Origin: Acidobacteriota bacterium
GTDB taxonomy: Bacteria; Acidobacteriota; Terriglobia; Acidiferrales; UBA7541
DNA: 64,000 nucleotides
Direction of reading: 5' to 3'
Assembly: GCA_016201285.1 (NCBI GenBank)
Contig: JACQDE010000050.1
Location: 1 to 64,000 of the forward strand
Both the position numbers and the translations under genes were made by a program. Numbering within the stretch: the first letter of the stretch is position 1; each line of letters opens with the position of its first letter. This document shows, piece by piece, positions 40,344 through 48,880 of this stretch. The notes under the pieces were generated by a model. That model ran no database searches, had not been told where the DNA came from, and worked only from the letters and a program-made list of their open reading frames with translations.

Positions 40344-42437
40344 ATGAGCCATATTCGCCGTCTCAGCGCGGTCCTTGTGTTCGCCGCCTCGCTTGTTTTT
40401 TTGCCGCCCTCGCTCCTCGCGCAGCAGCCTCCCTCTGCCCCGAGGAAAGCTGCGGAAAAGGCAGCGTCTCCTTCGGAAGTTGAAAACCGGGCGGAGGCCT
40501 ACTTCAACTTCGCAATGGGCAACTACTACGAGGAGCTCTACGAAGGAACGAGCCGCTCGGACCACGCCAGCCTTTCCATCGAGCACTACAAGAAAGCTTA
40601 TGCGCTCGATCCCCGCGCTTCAGTCATCCGCGAGCGGCTGGCTGGCATTTACGCCAAGTCCCAGCGCATCCGTGATGCCGTCCTGGAAGCTCAGGAAATC
40701 CTCACGCGCGAGCCGGATAACCTGGCGGCGCGCCGCTTGCTGGCCCGCATCTACGTTCACACCCTCGGCGAACGCAGCACGCCCTCTGGCTCGAAGGAAA
40801 CCGTCGCGCGCGCCATTGAGCAATATCGCGAAATTCAGCGGCTTGACCCCGCCGACACGGATGCCACGCTCTGGCTGGCGCGTCTTTACCGTTTCCAGAA
40901 CGACTTGCCAAAAGCGGAAGAAGTTCTGCGCGCCGGGCTCGCCCAGGAGCCGGAAAACGAGGAGTTGCTTCGGCAGTTCACGCTTCTTCTTTTGGATCAG
41001 GGCCGGGCGGACGAGGTGATCGCGCTCCTCGGAAAAATCGCGGACCGCTCCCCGTCTTCCGAGTTGTTGGCGCTCCTCGGGGATGCTTACGTCCGCATGC
41101 AGGAGCACGCGCGCGCGGAGGGCGCCTTCAGCCGCGCCGTCGAGCTGGATCCGCGTGAGCCCGAGTACCGGCGCAAGCTCGCCCAGGCGCTGCTTGCACA
41201 AGGAAAGGCCGAGGCCGCTCTGACGCAATATCAGAGCCTCACCGAGATTGAGCCGGCGGCGGTGCAGAACTATCTCCGCATCGCGGAAATCTATCGCCAG
41301 TTGAAAAAGCTGGATCGCGCCGAGGAGAGTTTGCTGCGTGCCAAGCAGCGCGCGCCCGGCAGTTTGGAAGTAATTTACAGCGAAGCGCTCCTTTACGAAG
41401 CGCAGGGCCGCTTGGACGACGCCATTCGCGTCCTCACTGATTCTGTCGCCGCGGTAAAAGTCAACCCGGGCAGCCTGGCCGATTCTAGGCGGACGCTTTC
41501 GGTCCTTTACGAGCAGTTGGGCCGCCTCAATCGGGAAGCGGAGAACTTCACCTCCGCCATCGACGCATACCGCGAGATGCTCCGGCTCGATACGGAGAAC
41601 GAAAAACGCGCCCGTTCTCTGATCGCGGATACCTATCGCCTCGCCAAGGACATGTCCCGCGCGCTCGAGGAATCGCACAAGGGAATCGAAATGTTCCCCC
41701 AGGACCGCGGCCTGCAAGTGACCCATGCTCTGATGCTGGGGGAGAATGGACAGACGGACGAAGCAGCCAAGCTGCTCCGCAGCATGCTGGCCCAGTCGAG
41801 CGGTGACCGTGACATTTACATCACCCTTGCCCAGGTGTACGAGCGCGGCAAGCGCTTCGACGATGCCGAGCAGGCTGCCCGCATGGCCGAACAGCTCGCC
41901 GCCTCGCCCGCGGAGAACGAAGGCGTCTGGTTCCTGCTCGGGGCCATCTTCGAGCGCAGGAAGAAGTTTGGCCTTGCCGAAGAGCAGTTCAAGAAAGTTC
42001 TGCACGTAAATCCGCAGAATGCGCAAGTCTTGAACTACTTCGGTTACATGCTTGCCGACCAGGGCGTTCGACTCGAGGAAGCCGCGGACATGATCCAGCG
42101 TGCCTTGACCGAAGAACCGTTCAACGGCGCCTACTTAGATAGTCTCGGCTGGGCTTACTTCAGACAGAACAAAATGGCCGAAGCAGAGGCGTATCTTCGC
42201 AAAGCCATCGAACGCAACCGCTTCGACCCTGCGATCCACGACCATCTCGGCGACGTGCTCGCGAAGTCCGGCCGCGCCGCCCAGGCCGCAACGGAATGGG
42301 AGACGGCCCTGGCCGAATGGCAACGCGCTTTGCCGACCGAGCTCGACCCCGACCGCGTGGCCGCTCTGGAGAAAAAGCTTGCCGGCCTGAAGCATCGTAT
42401 TGCCCAGAAATCCTCGAGCGAGCCAAAGCCGAAATAA
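40344..42437 (+). CDS. Periplasmic tetratricopeptide repeat protein
   Basis: A 697-residue protein with a signal peptide (residues 1-26, ending PPSLLAQ) followed by about 15 TPR units across nearly the whole chain, for example IEHYKKAYALDPRASVIRER, IEQYREIQRLDPADTDATLW, EGAFSRAVELDPREPEYRRK and AEEQFKKVLHVNPQNAQVLN. The C-terminal units GYMLADQGVRLEEAADMIQR and LDSLGWAYFRQNKMAEAEAY match TPR proteins often found upstream of ispE in Acidobacteria. It is an interaction scaffold; the partner is unknown. The ispE start follows 11 bp later. Confidence 0.88.
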   Translation: MSHIRRLSAVLVFAASLVFLPPSLLAQQPPSAPRKAAEKAASPSEVENRAEAYFNFAMGNYYEELYEGTSRSDHASLSIEHYKKAYALDPRASVIRERLAGIYAKSQRIRDAVLEAQEILTREPDNLAARRLLARIYVHTLGERSTPSGSKETVARAIEQYREIQRLDPADTDATLWLARLYRFQNDLPKAEEVLRAGLAQEPENEELLRQFTLLLLDQGRADEVIALLGKIADRSPSSELLALLGDAYVRMQEHARAEGAFSRAVELDPREPEYRRKLAQALLAQGKAEAALTQYQSLTEIEPAAVQNYLRIAEIYRQLKKLDRAEESLLRAKQRAPGSLEVIYSEALLYEAQGRLDDAIRVLTDSVAAVKVNPGSLADSRRTLSVLYEQLGRLNREAENFTSAIDAYREMLRLDTENEKRARSLIADTYRLAKDMSRALEESHKGIEMFPQDRGLQVTHALMLGENGQTDEAAKLLRSMLAQSSGDRDIYITLAQVYERGKRFDDAEQAARMAEQLAASPAENEGVWFLLGAIFERRKKFGLAEEQFKKVLHVNPQNAQVLNYFGYMLADQGVRLEEAADMIQRALTEEPFNGAYLDSLGWAYFRQNKMAEAEAYLRKAIERNRFDPAIHDHLGDVLAKSGRAAQAATEWETALAEWQRALPTELDPDRVAALEKKLAGLKHRIAQKSSSEPKPK

Positions 42438-42448
42438 CTCTGCCGCCG

Positions 42449-43339
42449 ATGCGATTCTTGCGCATTTCCGCCTTCGCCAAAATCAACTTGTGCCTGGATA
42501 TCCTCGGCCGCCGTGCCGACGGCTACCACGAGCTGCGCACGGTCTTTCAGACCATTTCGCTGCACGATACGCTCGAGCTCTCGCTCACGCGCAATCCGGG
42601 CATCGTGCTCGAATGTGACGACCCGTCGCTGCCGCTCGGCCGCGAGAATCTTGTCTGGCGCGCCCTCGACGTGCTGCGCCGTGCGCTGCGCCTGCGCTCC
42701 GGCGTTCATGCCATGCTTCACAAGCAGATTCCAGCGGGGCGCGGGCTGGGCGGCGGCTCAAGCGACGCGGCCGCTGCCCTGATTGGACTGCTCCGCCTCA
42801 CGGGGCGCAGGCTGCCCGCTCCCCGCCTCCTGGAAATCGCTGCCGGTCTGGGCGCCGACGTGCCATTTTTCTTGTGTGGTGGCCGTGCGCTCGGGGTGGG
42901 CCGTGGCGATGAGATCTATCCCCTGCCGGATCTGCCCCGCCGCGCCGTGCTTGTGGTTTCTCCGGCGTCGATCGCAGTCCCCACGCGCGATGCCTATGCT
43001 TGGGTTAGTTCCACGTTGACAGAACGCCGCCCGGCCTCTAAAATATGGTGTTTCTGCGCTCTGTGCTGGAGCCCGCAGTGGAACGCTCTCTCGAACGGTT
43101 TCGAGAAGGCTGTCTTCGCTCGGCACCCCCGCTTGGGCACCATCAAGCGGAAATTGCTCCAGGGAGGAGCAGCGGAAGCCGCGCTGGCGGGTAGTGGTTC
43201 GGCGGTGTTCGGAGTCTTTCCAGACCCAGCGCAGGCGCGCCGAACTGCGCGATCGTTTTCGGACGACCGCGCTTTCGTTGTCCGAACGCTTTCGAGAAAA
43301 GAGTACCTTCGGGCTCTCGGCTGGCCGGGAGTCTTCTGA
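42449..43339 (+). CDS. ispE: 4-(cytidine 5'-diphospho)-2-C-methyl-D-erythritol kinase
   Basis: A 296-residue GHMP kinase of the MEP isoprenoid pathway. It begins FAKINLCLDILGRRADGYHE, the family N-terminus. The ATP loop is PAGRGLGGGSSDAAAALIGL, and ADVPFFLCGGRALGVGRGDE follows. The C-terminal GSGSAVFGVFPD is the third motif. The middle stretch SSTLTERRPASKIWCFCALC is less conserved. ispD and ispF lie in the window at 51.5-52.8 kb, so three MEP genes are close but in two transcripts. Confidence 0.94.
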   Translation: MRFLRISAFAKINLCLDILGRRADGYHELRTVFQTISLHDTLELSLTRNPGIVLECDDPSLPLGRENLVWRALDVLRRALRLRSGVHAMLHKQIPAGRGLGGGSSDAAAALIGLLRLTGRRLPAPRLLEIAAGLGADVPFFLCGGRALGVGRGDEIYPLPDLPRRAVLVVSPASIAVPTRDAYAWVSSTLTERRPASKIWCFCALCWSPQWNALSNGFEKAVFARHPRLGTIKRKLLQGGAAEAALAGSGSAVFGVFPDPAQARRTARSFSDDRAFVVRTLSRKEYLRALGWPGVF

Positions 43340-43348
43340 GGGGTTCCT

Positions 43349-44299
43349 TTGAACGACGATAAGTTCAAAATATTCAGCGGCAGCGCTCATCAGCCGCTGG
43401 CCGAAGAAATCTGCCGCCATCTCGGCGTGCCGCTCGGCCAGGCCGTGTTGGGCAAATTCAGCGACGGCGAGATCCATTTCCAGATCCTGGAGAACGTCCG
43501 TGGCGCTGACGTCTTTGTTGTGCAGCCCTGCTGCCATCCGGTGGATTTCCATTTGCTCGAGCTGCTGCTGATGATTGACGCCTTCAAGCGCGCCTCGGCT
43601 TGGCGCATTACCGCCGTGATGCCCTACTACTGTTACGCGCGTCAGGACCGCAAAGACAAGCCCCGCGTGCCCATCTCCGCGAAACTCGTCGCCGACTTGC
43701 TCGAAACCGCCGGCGCTTCCCGCGCGCTGACCCTGGATTTGCACGCGCCGCAGGTGCAGGGATACTTCACGGTGCCGGTGGACCACCTCTACGCCCAGCC
43801 GGTGCTGATCGAATACTTCCGGCAAAGGCTCAAGGAACTGGGTTCGTTCACTGTGGTGTCCCCAGATGCCGGCGGCGTCGAGCGCGCCCGCTATTTCGCC
43901 AAGCGCATTGATGCGCCCCTGGCCATCGTGGACAAGCGCCGCGTGGACATTGACGTCAGCGAAGTCATGCACCTCATCGGCGACGTGAAGGGCCGTCCGG
44001 CGCTGATCATTGACGACATCATTGACACCGCCGGCACGCTCGTGAAGACCGCGGAGGCGCTGCTCAAGGAAGGCGCCACGCGCGTCTTTGCGGCCTGCAC
44101 CCACCCCATTCTTTCCGGCCCGGCGGTGGATCGCATTTCCCGGTCCGCGATCGAAGAGGTCGTGGTGACGAATTCGGTCCCGCTCTCTGCGGAAGCGAAA
44201 AAGTTGGGCAAGATCAAGGTCCTCAGCGTCGGCGAGCTGCTTGCTCGCGGCGTCCGCTCGATTCACGAGGAAACCTCGATCAGTGAACTGTTCAGTTGA
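43349..44299 (+). CDS. prs: Ribose-phosphate pyrophosphokinase
   Basis: A 316-residue PRPP synthetase. Signatures: FSDGEIHFQILENVRGADVF, MPYYCYARQDRKDKPRVPIS (catalytic and ATP-binding stretch), DLHAPQVQGYF, KRRVDIDVSEV and the PRPP-binding loop IIDDIIDTAGTLVKTAE. The start is a TTG at 43349 with GAGGGG 8 bp upstream; no ATG fits the family N-terminus. It supplies PRPP for purine (purH), pyrimidine, histidine and apt reactions. The gene follows ispE by 9 bp and precedes rplY. Confidence 0.96.
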   Translation: MNDDKFKIFSGSAHQPLAEEICRHLGVPLGQAVLGKFSDGEIHFQILENVRGADVFVVQPCCHPVDFHLLELLLMIDAFKRASAWRITAVMPYYCYARQDRKDKPRVPISAKLVADLLETAGASRALTLDLHAPQVQGYFTVPVDHLYAQPVLIEYFRQRLKELGSFTVVSPDAGGVERARYFAKRIDAPLAIVDKRRVDIDVSEVMHLIGDVKGRPALIIDDIIDTAGTLVKTAEALLKEGATRVFAACTHPILSGPAVDRISRSAIEEVVVTNSVPLSAEAKKLGKIKVLSVGELLARGVRSIHEETSISELFS

Positions 44300-44342
44300 T
44301 CCGGTCGGCCGGAGTTTCGGCCGGGACGAGAAGGAAGGACGT

Positions 44343-45047
44343 ATGCAGCAATTCATCGTAGAAGCGAATCTTCGGGCAGAGCGCGGCAAGAATGCCGCGC
44401 GGCGCATCCGCCGCACCGGTTTGGTCCCCGCTACGCTCTATGGCGGCAAGGGCGGCCCCGTGGCCGTCAACGTGAACGCCAAGCAGGTGGTCTCCATCCT
44501 GAAGTCCGAATCTGGACACAATACGATTTTCACGCTGAAGCTTGTCGGCGGTGGCGAGGACAAGGTGATCGTGAAGGACTGGCAGGCGGATCCCGTGCGC
44601 GGCGATTTGCTGCATGTGGACCTGCTCCGGATCGCCATGGACGTGCGCATGCGCGTCAAGGTGCCTGTTCATACTTTCGGTGAGCCGCAGGGCGTCAAGG
44701 TACAGGGCGGTATCTTCGAAATGGTCACCCGCGAAGTCGAAATCGAATGTCTGCCCACCGACATCCCGGAGGAGTTCCGCTTTGACGTCACTCCTCTGAT
44801 GATCGGCAAGCAGCTCCGCGCCGGCGACTTGCCTCTGGATCCGGTCAAGCTCAAGCTGCTCACGGACCCGCAGCGCGTGCTCGCCCATGTCGTTGCGCTC
44901 CGCATCGAGGAAGAGAAGTCGGCGGAGGTTGCCGCGGCCGAAGTGGCCGCACCGGCGGAGCCCGAGGTCATCAAGAAGGGCAAGAAGGAAGTCGTGGAAG
45001 GCGAAGAAGGCGAAGCCGAGCCGGAGAAGTCGGAGAAGAAGAAGTAA
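44343..45047 (+). CDS. rplY: 50S ribosomal protein L25/general stress protein Ctc
   Basis: A 234-residue Ctc-type L25. The 5S rRNA-binding N-terminal domain has RGKNAARRIRRTGLVPATLY and LKSESGHNTIFTLKL. The C-terminal TL5-like domain shows GIFEMVTREVEIECLPTDIP. A lysine/glutamate-rich tail (KKGKKEVVEGEEGEAEPEKS) follows. It binds 5S rRNA in the large subunit. The order prs-rplY-pth is widely conserved in bacteria and supports the call. The ATG at 44343 follows GAAGGAC. Confidence 0.95.
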   Translation: MQQFIVEANLRAERGKNAARRIRRTGLVPATLYGGKGGPVAVNVNAKQVVSILKSESGHNTIFTLKLVGGGEDKVIVKDWQADPVRGDLLHVDLLRIAMDVRMRVKVPVHTFGEPQGVKVQGGIFEMVTREVEIECLPTDIPEEFRFDVTPLMIGKQLRAGDLPLDPVKLKLLTDPQRVLAHVVALRIEEEKSAEVAAAEVAAPAEPEVIKKGKKEVVEGEEGEAEPEKSEKKK

Positions 45048-45118
45048 GTACCTGCGGCGCCGGACTGTCCGGCGCGCGGCACGGGCTGGCTTCGTCCGGC
45101 GGCGGGATGGTCTCGCGG

Positions 45119-45709
45119 ATGCGCTTGATCGTGGGCCTCGGCAATCCCGGACCCGAATACGCTTGGACGCCGCATAACCTCGGGTTCCTGGCGCTCGATC
45201 GGCTGGCCGAATTGGCTGGCGCGCGCATCGAGCGGCCGGAAGCGAAGTCGCTGCTGGGTCGTGGCCGCCTAGTCGGACAGGAAATCCTGTTGGCCAAGCC
45301 GCAGACCTATATGAACGTCAGCGGCCTCGCGCTGCGTGATTTGGTCGCGCGCTTTGAGAGCGACCCGGCGGAGATCGTCGTCATTTACGACGATGTGGCC
45401 TTGCCCTGGGGCATGATTCGCGTCCGCGAACGCGGCACTGCCGGCGGGCACAATGGTCTGAAGTCGATTATCGGGGCCCTCGGCACCATGGATTTCATCC
45501 GCGTGCGCATGGGCGTACAGCCGGAGCATCCCGTGGCCGACCTTGCGGATTATGTGCTGCGTCCGATGCGCCGTGCGGATTTGGAAGTCGCGGCGGAAAT
45601 GGTGGACGCCGCCGCCGATGCCGTGCAGGTGATTCTCGCCGAGGGCGTTGGCCGGGCCATGGCACGGTTCAACCGCCGCGTCAAGCCGCTGGAAGAGCCG
45701 GAGAGTTAA
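45119..45709 (+). CDS. pth: Peptidyl-tRNA hydrolase
   Basis: A 196-residue Pth enzyme that recycles tRNA from prematurely released peptidyl-tRNA. Conserved residues: GLGNPGPEYAWTPHNLGF with the catalytic His in TPHNLG, AKPQTYMNVSG, VIYDDVALPWGMIRVRERG and GGHNGLKSIIGAL. The start at ATG 45119 (MRLIVGLGNPG) matches the family; an in-frame ATG four codons earlier at 45107 has a better-placed GGCGGG and cannot be excluded. It follows rplY by about 70 bp. Confidence 0.95.
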   Translation: MRLIVGLGNPGPEYAWTPHNLGFLALDRLAELAGARIERPEAKSLLGRGRLVGQEILLAKPQTYMNVSGLALRDLVARFESDPAEIVVIYDDVALPWGMIRVRERGTAGGHNGLKSIIGALGTMDFIRVRMGVQPEHPVADLADYVLRPMRRADLEVAAEMVDAAADAVQVILAEGVGRAMARFNRRVKPLEEPES

Positions 45710-45761
45710 AACGGTTTTTGGGGGAAGAAGTTTTCAACAGGGAATCGGGAAGAGAGGAAAC

Positions 45762-46172
45762 ATGGAAGAGCGCTTGTACGATCTGATTTTCATCTGCCGG
45801 CCGGATACCCCGGAGGCGGAGGCGGACAAGGTCCTTGCCTCGCTCGAGCATTCCGCCGTGGAAAAGGGCGGCAAGGTGGAGAAACTCGAGAAGTGGGGCA
45901 CGCGGCGCCTCGCCTACCGCGTGCACAAGCACCGCGAAGGCCAGTATTTCTTCATGCAGCTCCGCGGCACGCAGGGCGAAATGATCAAGGAATTGGAACG
46001 CCGCCTCAAGGTGGCTGACCCGGTCATCAAATACCTCACCGTCCGGCTGGACGATGAGATGAAGCGCCAGAAGAAGCTCGTCCACCGGCGTGAGCGCCGG
46101 GCGGCTCGCCGCCCGCGCAAGTCCCCTCCGGCGGCGCCGGCGGCTGGTGAATCCGCCGCCGCGGTAAGCTAA
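45762..46172 (+). CDS. rpsF: 30S ribosomal protein S6
   Basis: A 136-residue S6. Family features: YDLIFICRPDTPEAEADKVL, EKLEKWGTRRLAYRVHKHRE and GQYFFMQLRGTQGEMIKELE, followed by a basic/Ala-rich tail (RRAARRPRKSPPAAPAAG). It binds 16S rRNA with S18 on the platform. Start ATG 45762 behind AGAGGAAAC. It heads the rpsF-rpsR-rplI operon; no single-stranded DNA-binding protein gene lies between rpsF and rpsR, as is common in other bacteria. Confidence 0.96.
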   Translation: MEERLYDLIFICRPDTPEAEADKVLASLEHSAVEKGGKVEKLEKWGTRRLAYRVHKHREGQYFFMQLRGTQGEMIKELERRLKVADPVIKYLTVRLDDEMKRQKKLVHRRERRAARRPRKSPPAAPAAGESAAAVS

Positions 46173-46187
46173 AGGAAAGGAAGAATC

Positions 46188-46460
46188 ATGGCAAACGAAA
46201 CTCCCAGACCGCAATCCGGGCCGCCGCGTCGCGGAAAGCGGCAATACTTCCGCAAGAAGAAGGTCTGCCGCTTCTGCACCGAGAAGGTGGACTACATTGA
46301 CTACAAGAAGGCGGACGTCCTGCAGGGCTTCGTGCAGGAGCGCGGCAAGATCCTGCCGCGCCGCATGACCGGCACTTGCTCGCGCCACCAGCGCTGGCTG
46401 ATGGTGGCCATCAAGCGCGCTCGCAGCATCGCTCTGCTGCCGTTTGCCTCGGAACTCTGA
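46188..46460 (+). CDS. rpsR: 30S ribosomal protein S18
   Basis: A 90-residue S18 with the signature [20 protein letters not shown] and [20 protein letters not shown], then [20 protein letters not shown]. The Cys pairs (CRFC and a later TGTC) make this the zinc-binding C+ form. It pairs with S6, encoded 15 bp upstream. GGAAAGGAAG precedes the ATG. Confidence 0.96.
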   Translation: MANETPRPQSGPPRRGKRQYFRKKKVCRFCTEKVDYIDYKKADVLQGFVQERGKILPRRMTGTCSRHQRWLMVAIKRARSIALLPFASEL

Positions 46461-46502
46461 GGCACGGCGCCGAATTCATCCGGCACGAAAGAGGGAAGAA
46501 CC

Positions 46503-46949
46503 ATGCGGATTATCTTGCAGGAAGACGTTGAGAAACTCGGCCATCGCGGCCAGGTGGTCGAGGTCGCCGAAGGGTTTGCGCGCAACTATCTACTCCCGCG
46601 CAAGCTTGCCCTTCAGGCTACCGAAGGCAATCTAAAGCGCCTCGAACAAATTCGTGGCCACCTCGCCAAGCGCACCGCCAGCGAGAAGGATCTGGCTCAA
46701 CAGCTCGCCACTTCGCTCTCCACCGCGACTGTCACGCTCGCCCGCAAAGCGGGTGAGACCAGCCAGCTCTTCGGCTCGGTCACCTCCGCGGACATCGCCG
46801 AAGCACTCGCGGCCCAGGGCCACACGGTGGACAAGCGCAGCATTCAGCTCGACGAGCCCATTAAGGTCATCGGCGAGTACGACGTCCCGGTCAAGCTCGC
46901 CCACGGCGTCACCGGCAGCGTGAAGGTCGTCGTCAACCGCGAAGAGTAA
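46503..46949 (+). CDS. rplI: 50S ribosomal protein L9
   Basis: A 148-residue L9 with the diagnostic N-terminus MRIILQEDVEKLGHRGQVVE and GFARNYLLPRKLALQATEGN, a long connecting helix and a C-terminal domain with SVTSADIAEALAAQGHTVDK. It binds 23S rRNA near L1 and helps frame maintenance. It closes the rpsF-rpsR-rplI operon, and a terminator lies 17 bp after its stop. Confidence 0.97.
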   Translation: MRIILQEDVEKLGHRGQVVEVAEGFARNYLLPRKLALQATEGNLKRLEQIRGHLAKRTASEKDLAQQLATSLSTATVTLARKAGETSQLFGSVTSADIAEALAAQGHTVDKRSIQLDEPIKVIGEYDVPVKLAHGVTGSVKVVVNREE

Positions 46950-46965
46950 CAGGCTCGCTTTTCCC

Positions 46966-46994
46966 GGGCGCCTGCTCTGTCGGGCGCCCTTTTT
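46966..46994 (+). terminator. Rho-independent terminator after rplI
   Basis: Stem GGGCGCC (46966-46972) / GGCGCCC (46983-46989) with a 10-nt loop and a following TTTTT. It separates the ribosomal operon from dnaB. The rest of the gap to 47213 shows no gene. Confidence 0.85.
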
Positions 46995-47213
46995 CTTTCG
47001 GCTTGCACAATTGATCCTCAGCTTTTGCACAGCGTGGAAATTCACACCGATTCACAATTGACGCCCCTCCCGCGCGCGCAAAGAATCTCCTCCGCTCCGG
47101 CCGCGTTCTTTGATGCGAAGGCGCGCTCGTTCTCGCAGGTGTAGGTAGGGGCTCGGCAAAAGAAAGAGATTGCCTCCGCAAGAAGACACGGCGAAAATAA
47201 GGCGAACACACCC

Positions 47214-48575
47214 ATGGCTACCCAAGCGGTTCTCGAGCGGCCCCTGCCGCACAATCTCGACGCGGAGCGCAGCATTCTCGGCGCCGTTCTACTCGATAAT
47301 CATGCGCTCGATCTGGCCAGCGAGAAGCTCCGGCCCGATGAGTTTTTTCTCGATCAGCACCGCCGCATCTACGAACGGATGGTTGAGCTCCGTGAGGTGC
47401 AGCAGGCCATTGACCTGGTGACGCTCGCCGACGAGTTGGCCCGCCACGGCGAGCTGGAGGCCGCCGGCGGTCCGGCGTATCTTGCACAGCTTGTGGACGG
47501 CGTCCCGCGCGTTTCCAACGTCGAGCACTACGCCCGCATCGTCCGGGAAAAAGCCCTTCTCCGCAACCTCGTCCACACGGCTCACTCCATTCAGCAAAAG
47601 GCGCTCGAAGCCGAGGAAGGTGCCGACGACATTCTCGACAGCGCCGAGTCGCTGATCTTCCAGCTCGCTGAGGAACGCATTCGCGTCGGCTTTGTCGGCG
47701 TGAAAGACGTGGTGAAGGAAAGTTTCGAGCGGCTGCACCGCATCCTCACCGAAGGCAGGAAGATCACCGGCCTTTCCACCGGCTACAACCAGCTCGACAC
47801 GCTCACCTCGGGGCTGCAGGATTCCGAGTTGATCATTCTTGCCGCGCGTCCCTCTTTGGGGAAAACCGCGCTTGCGCTGAACATCGCCGAAAATGTCGCC
47901 GTGCGCGCCGAAGAGCCCCGCACCGTCGCCATCTTCAGCCTCGAAATGTCCAAGGAGTCGCTGCTGCTTCGCATGCTTTCTTCGCAGGCGCAGATTGACG
48001 CGCACAAATTCCGCACCGGCCGCCTGGGTCATGCCGACTGGAACAAGATGACCACGGCGCTTGGACAGCTAGGCGAAGCCCCGCTGTGGCTTGACGACTC
48101 CGGCTCTTCCACCGTCGTCGAAATCGGCGCCAAGTCCCGCCGTCTCAAACGGGACAAGGGCCTCTCCCTCATCATCGTGGACTACCTGCAGCTCATCTCC
48201 GGCCGCGGTCGCTTCACCAACCGCGTCGAAGAAGTTTCCAGCATCTCCCGCGGTCTGAAAGCCCTTGCGAAGGAACTCAAGGTGCCCGTTCTTGTGTTGA
48301 GCCAGTTGACCCGCGCCCCCGAGCGCGAGGAGCGCAAGCCGCAGCTCGCCGACCTCCGCGAGTCCGGCGCCATCGAGCAGGACGCCGACGTGGTCATGTT
48401 CATCCACCGCCCCAATTTCTATAACAAGGACGTTCCTGAAGAAGAGCGCCGCCAGGCCGAGCTCATCGTCGCCAAGCAGCGCAACGGCCCCACGGACCGC
48501 ATCAATTTCGTCTTTTTCGAAAAGCACACCCGCTTCGAGGAAGCCGCTCCGGACGCCTGGGGCACTCCGTCATAG
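47214..48575 (+). CDS. dnaB: Replicative DNA helicase
   Basis: A 453-residue DnaB. The N-terminal domain has LPHNLDAERSILGAVLLDNH. A linker leads to the RecA-like domain with GYNQLDTLTSGLQDSELIIL, Walker A ARPSLGKTALALNIAE, SLEMSKESLLLRMLSSQAQI, DYLQLISGRGRF and the C-terminal GAIEQDADVVMFIHRPNFYN. It unwinds DNA at the fork as a hexamer. No intein or frameshift is seen. The rplI-dnaB order is common. GGCGAAC precedes the ATG rather than a strong ribosome binding site. Confidence 0.97.
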   Translation: MATQAVLERPLPHNLDAERSILGAVLLDNHALDLASEKLRPDEFFLDQHRRIYERMVELREVQQAIDLVTLADELARHGELEAAGGPAYLAQLVDGVPRVSNVEHYARIVREKALLRNLVHTAHSIQQKALEAEEGADDILDSAESLIFQLAEERIRVGFVGVKDVVKESFERLHRILTEGRKITGLSTGYNQLDTLTSGLQDSELIILAARPSLGKTALALNIAENVAVRAEEPRTVAIFSLEMSKESLLLRMLSSQAQIDAHKFRTGRLGHADWNKMTTALGQLGEAPLWLDDSGSSTVVEIGAKSRRLKRDKGLSLIIVDYLQLISGRGRFTNRVEEVSSISRGLKALAKELKVPVLVLSQLTRAPEREERKPQLADLRESGAIEQDADVVMFIHRPNFYNKDVPEEERRQAELIVAKQRNGPTDRINFVFFEKHTRFEEAAPDAWGTPS

Positions 48576-48685
48576 GCGCGCGGCGTCCCGTTCAACTGAG
48601 TCGCCACTGCGCGGCCGTCTCCCCGGTGCAACACCCGTGTCGTCCTTGCCGCGCCTCTCGGCGACACTCTTCCATCGGCGCCGTT

Positions 48686-48714
48686 TTGTTGAATCCGCGC
48701 GTACTCGCTATACT
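48686..48714 (+). promoter_or_regulatory. Probable alr promoter
   Basis: TTGTTG (48686-48691), 17 bp spacer, TATACT (48709-48714), about 165 bp upstream of the alr ATG. The dnaB-alr interval 48576-48880 (305 bp) otherwise contains no gene or repeat I can support. Confidence 0.45.
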
Positions 48715-48880
48715 TGTCTGTTCAATCGTTTACCGCTTGGATGAATCAGCGCCCCGCCACCAGCCCGCGAGGCAATTGGCGTGCTTCTTCCCTCGGTGAG
48801 ATGTTAACGAAGCGGAACGCTTCCGCCCCACCCGTGTTTTCCGGGGCAGCGTTTTCGACTAGGCTGGAATCCTACGATTG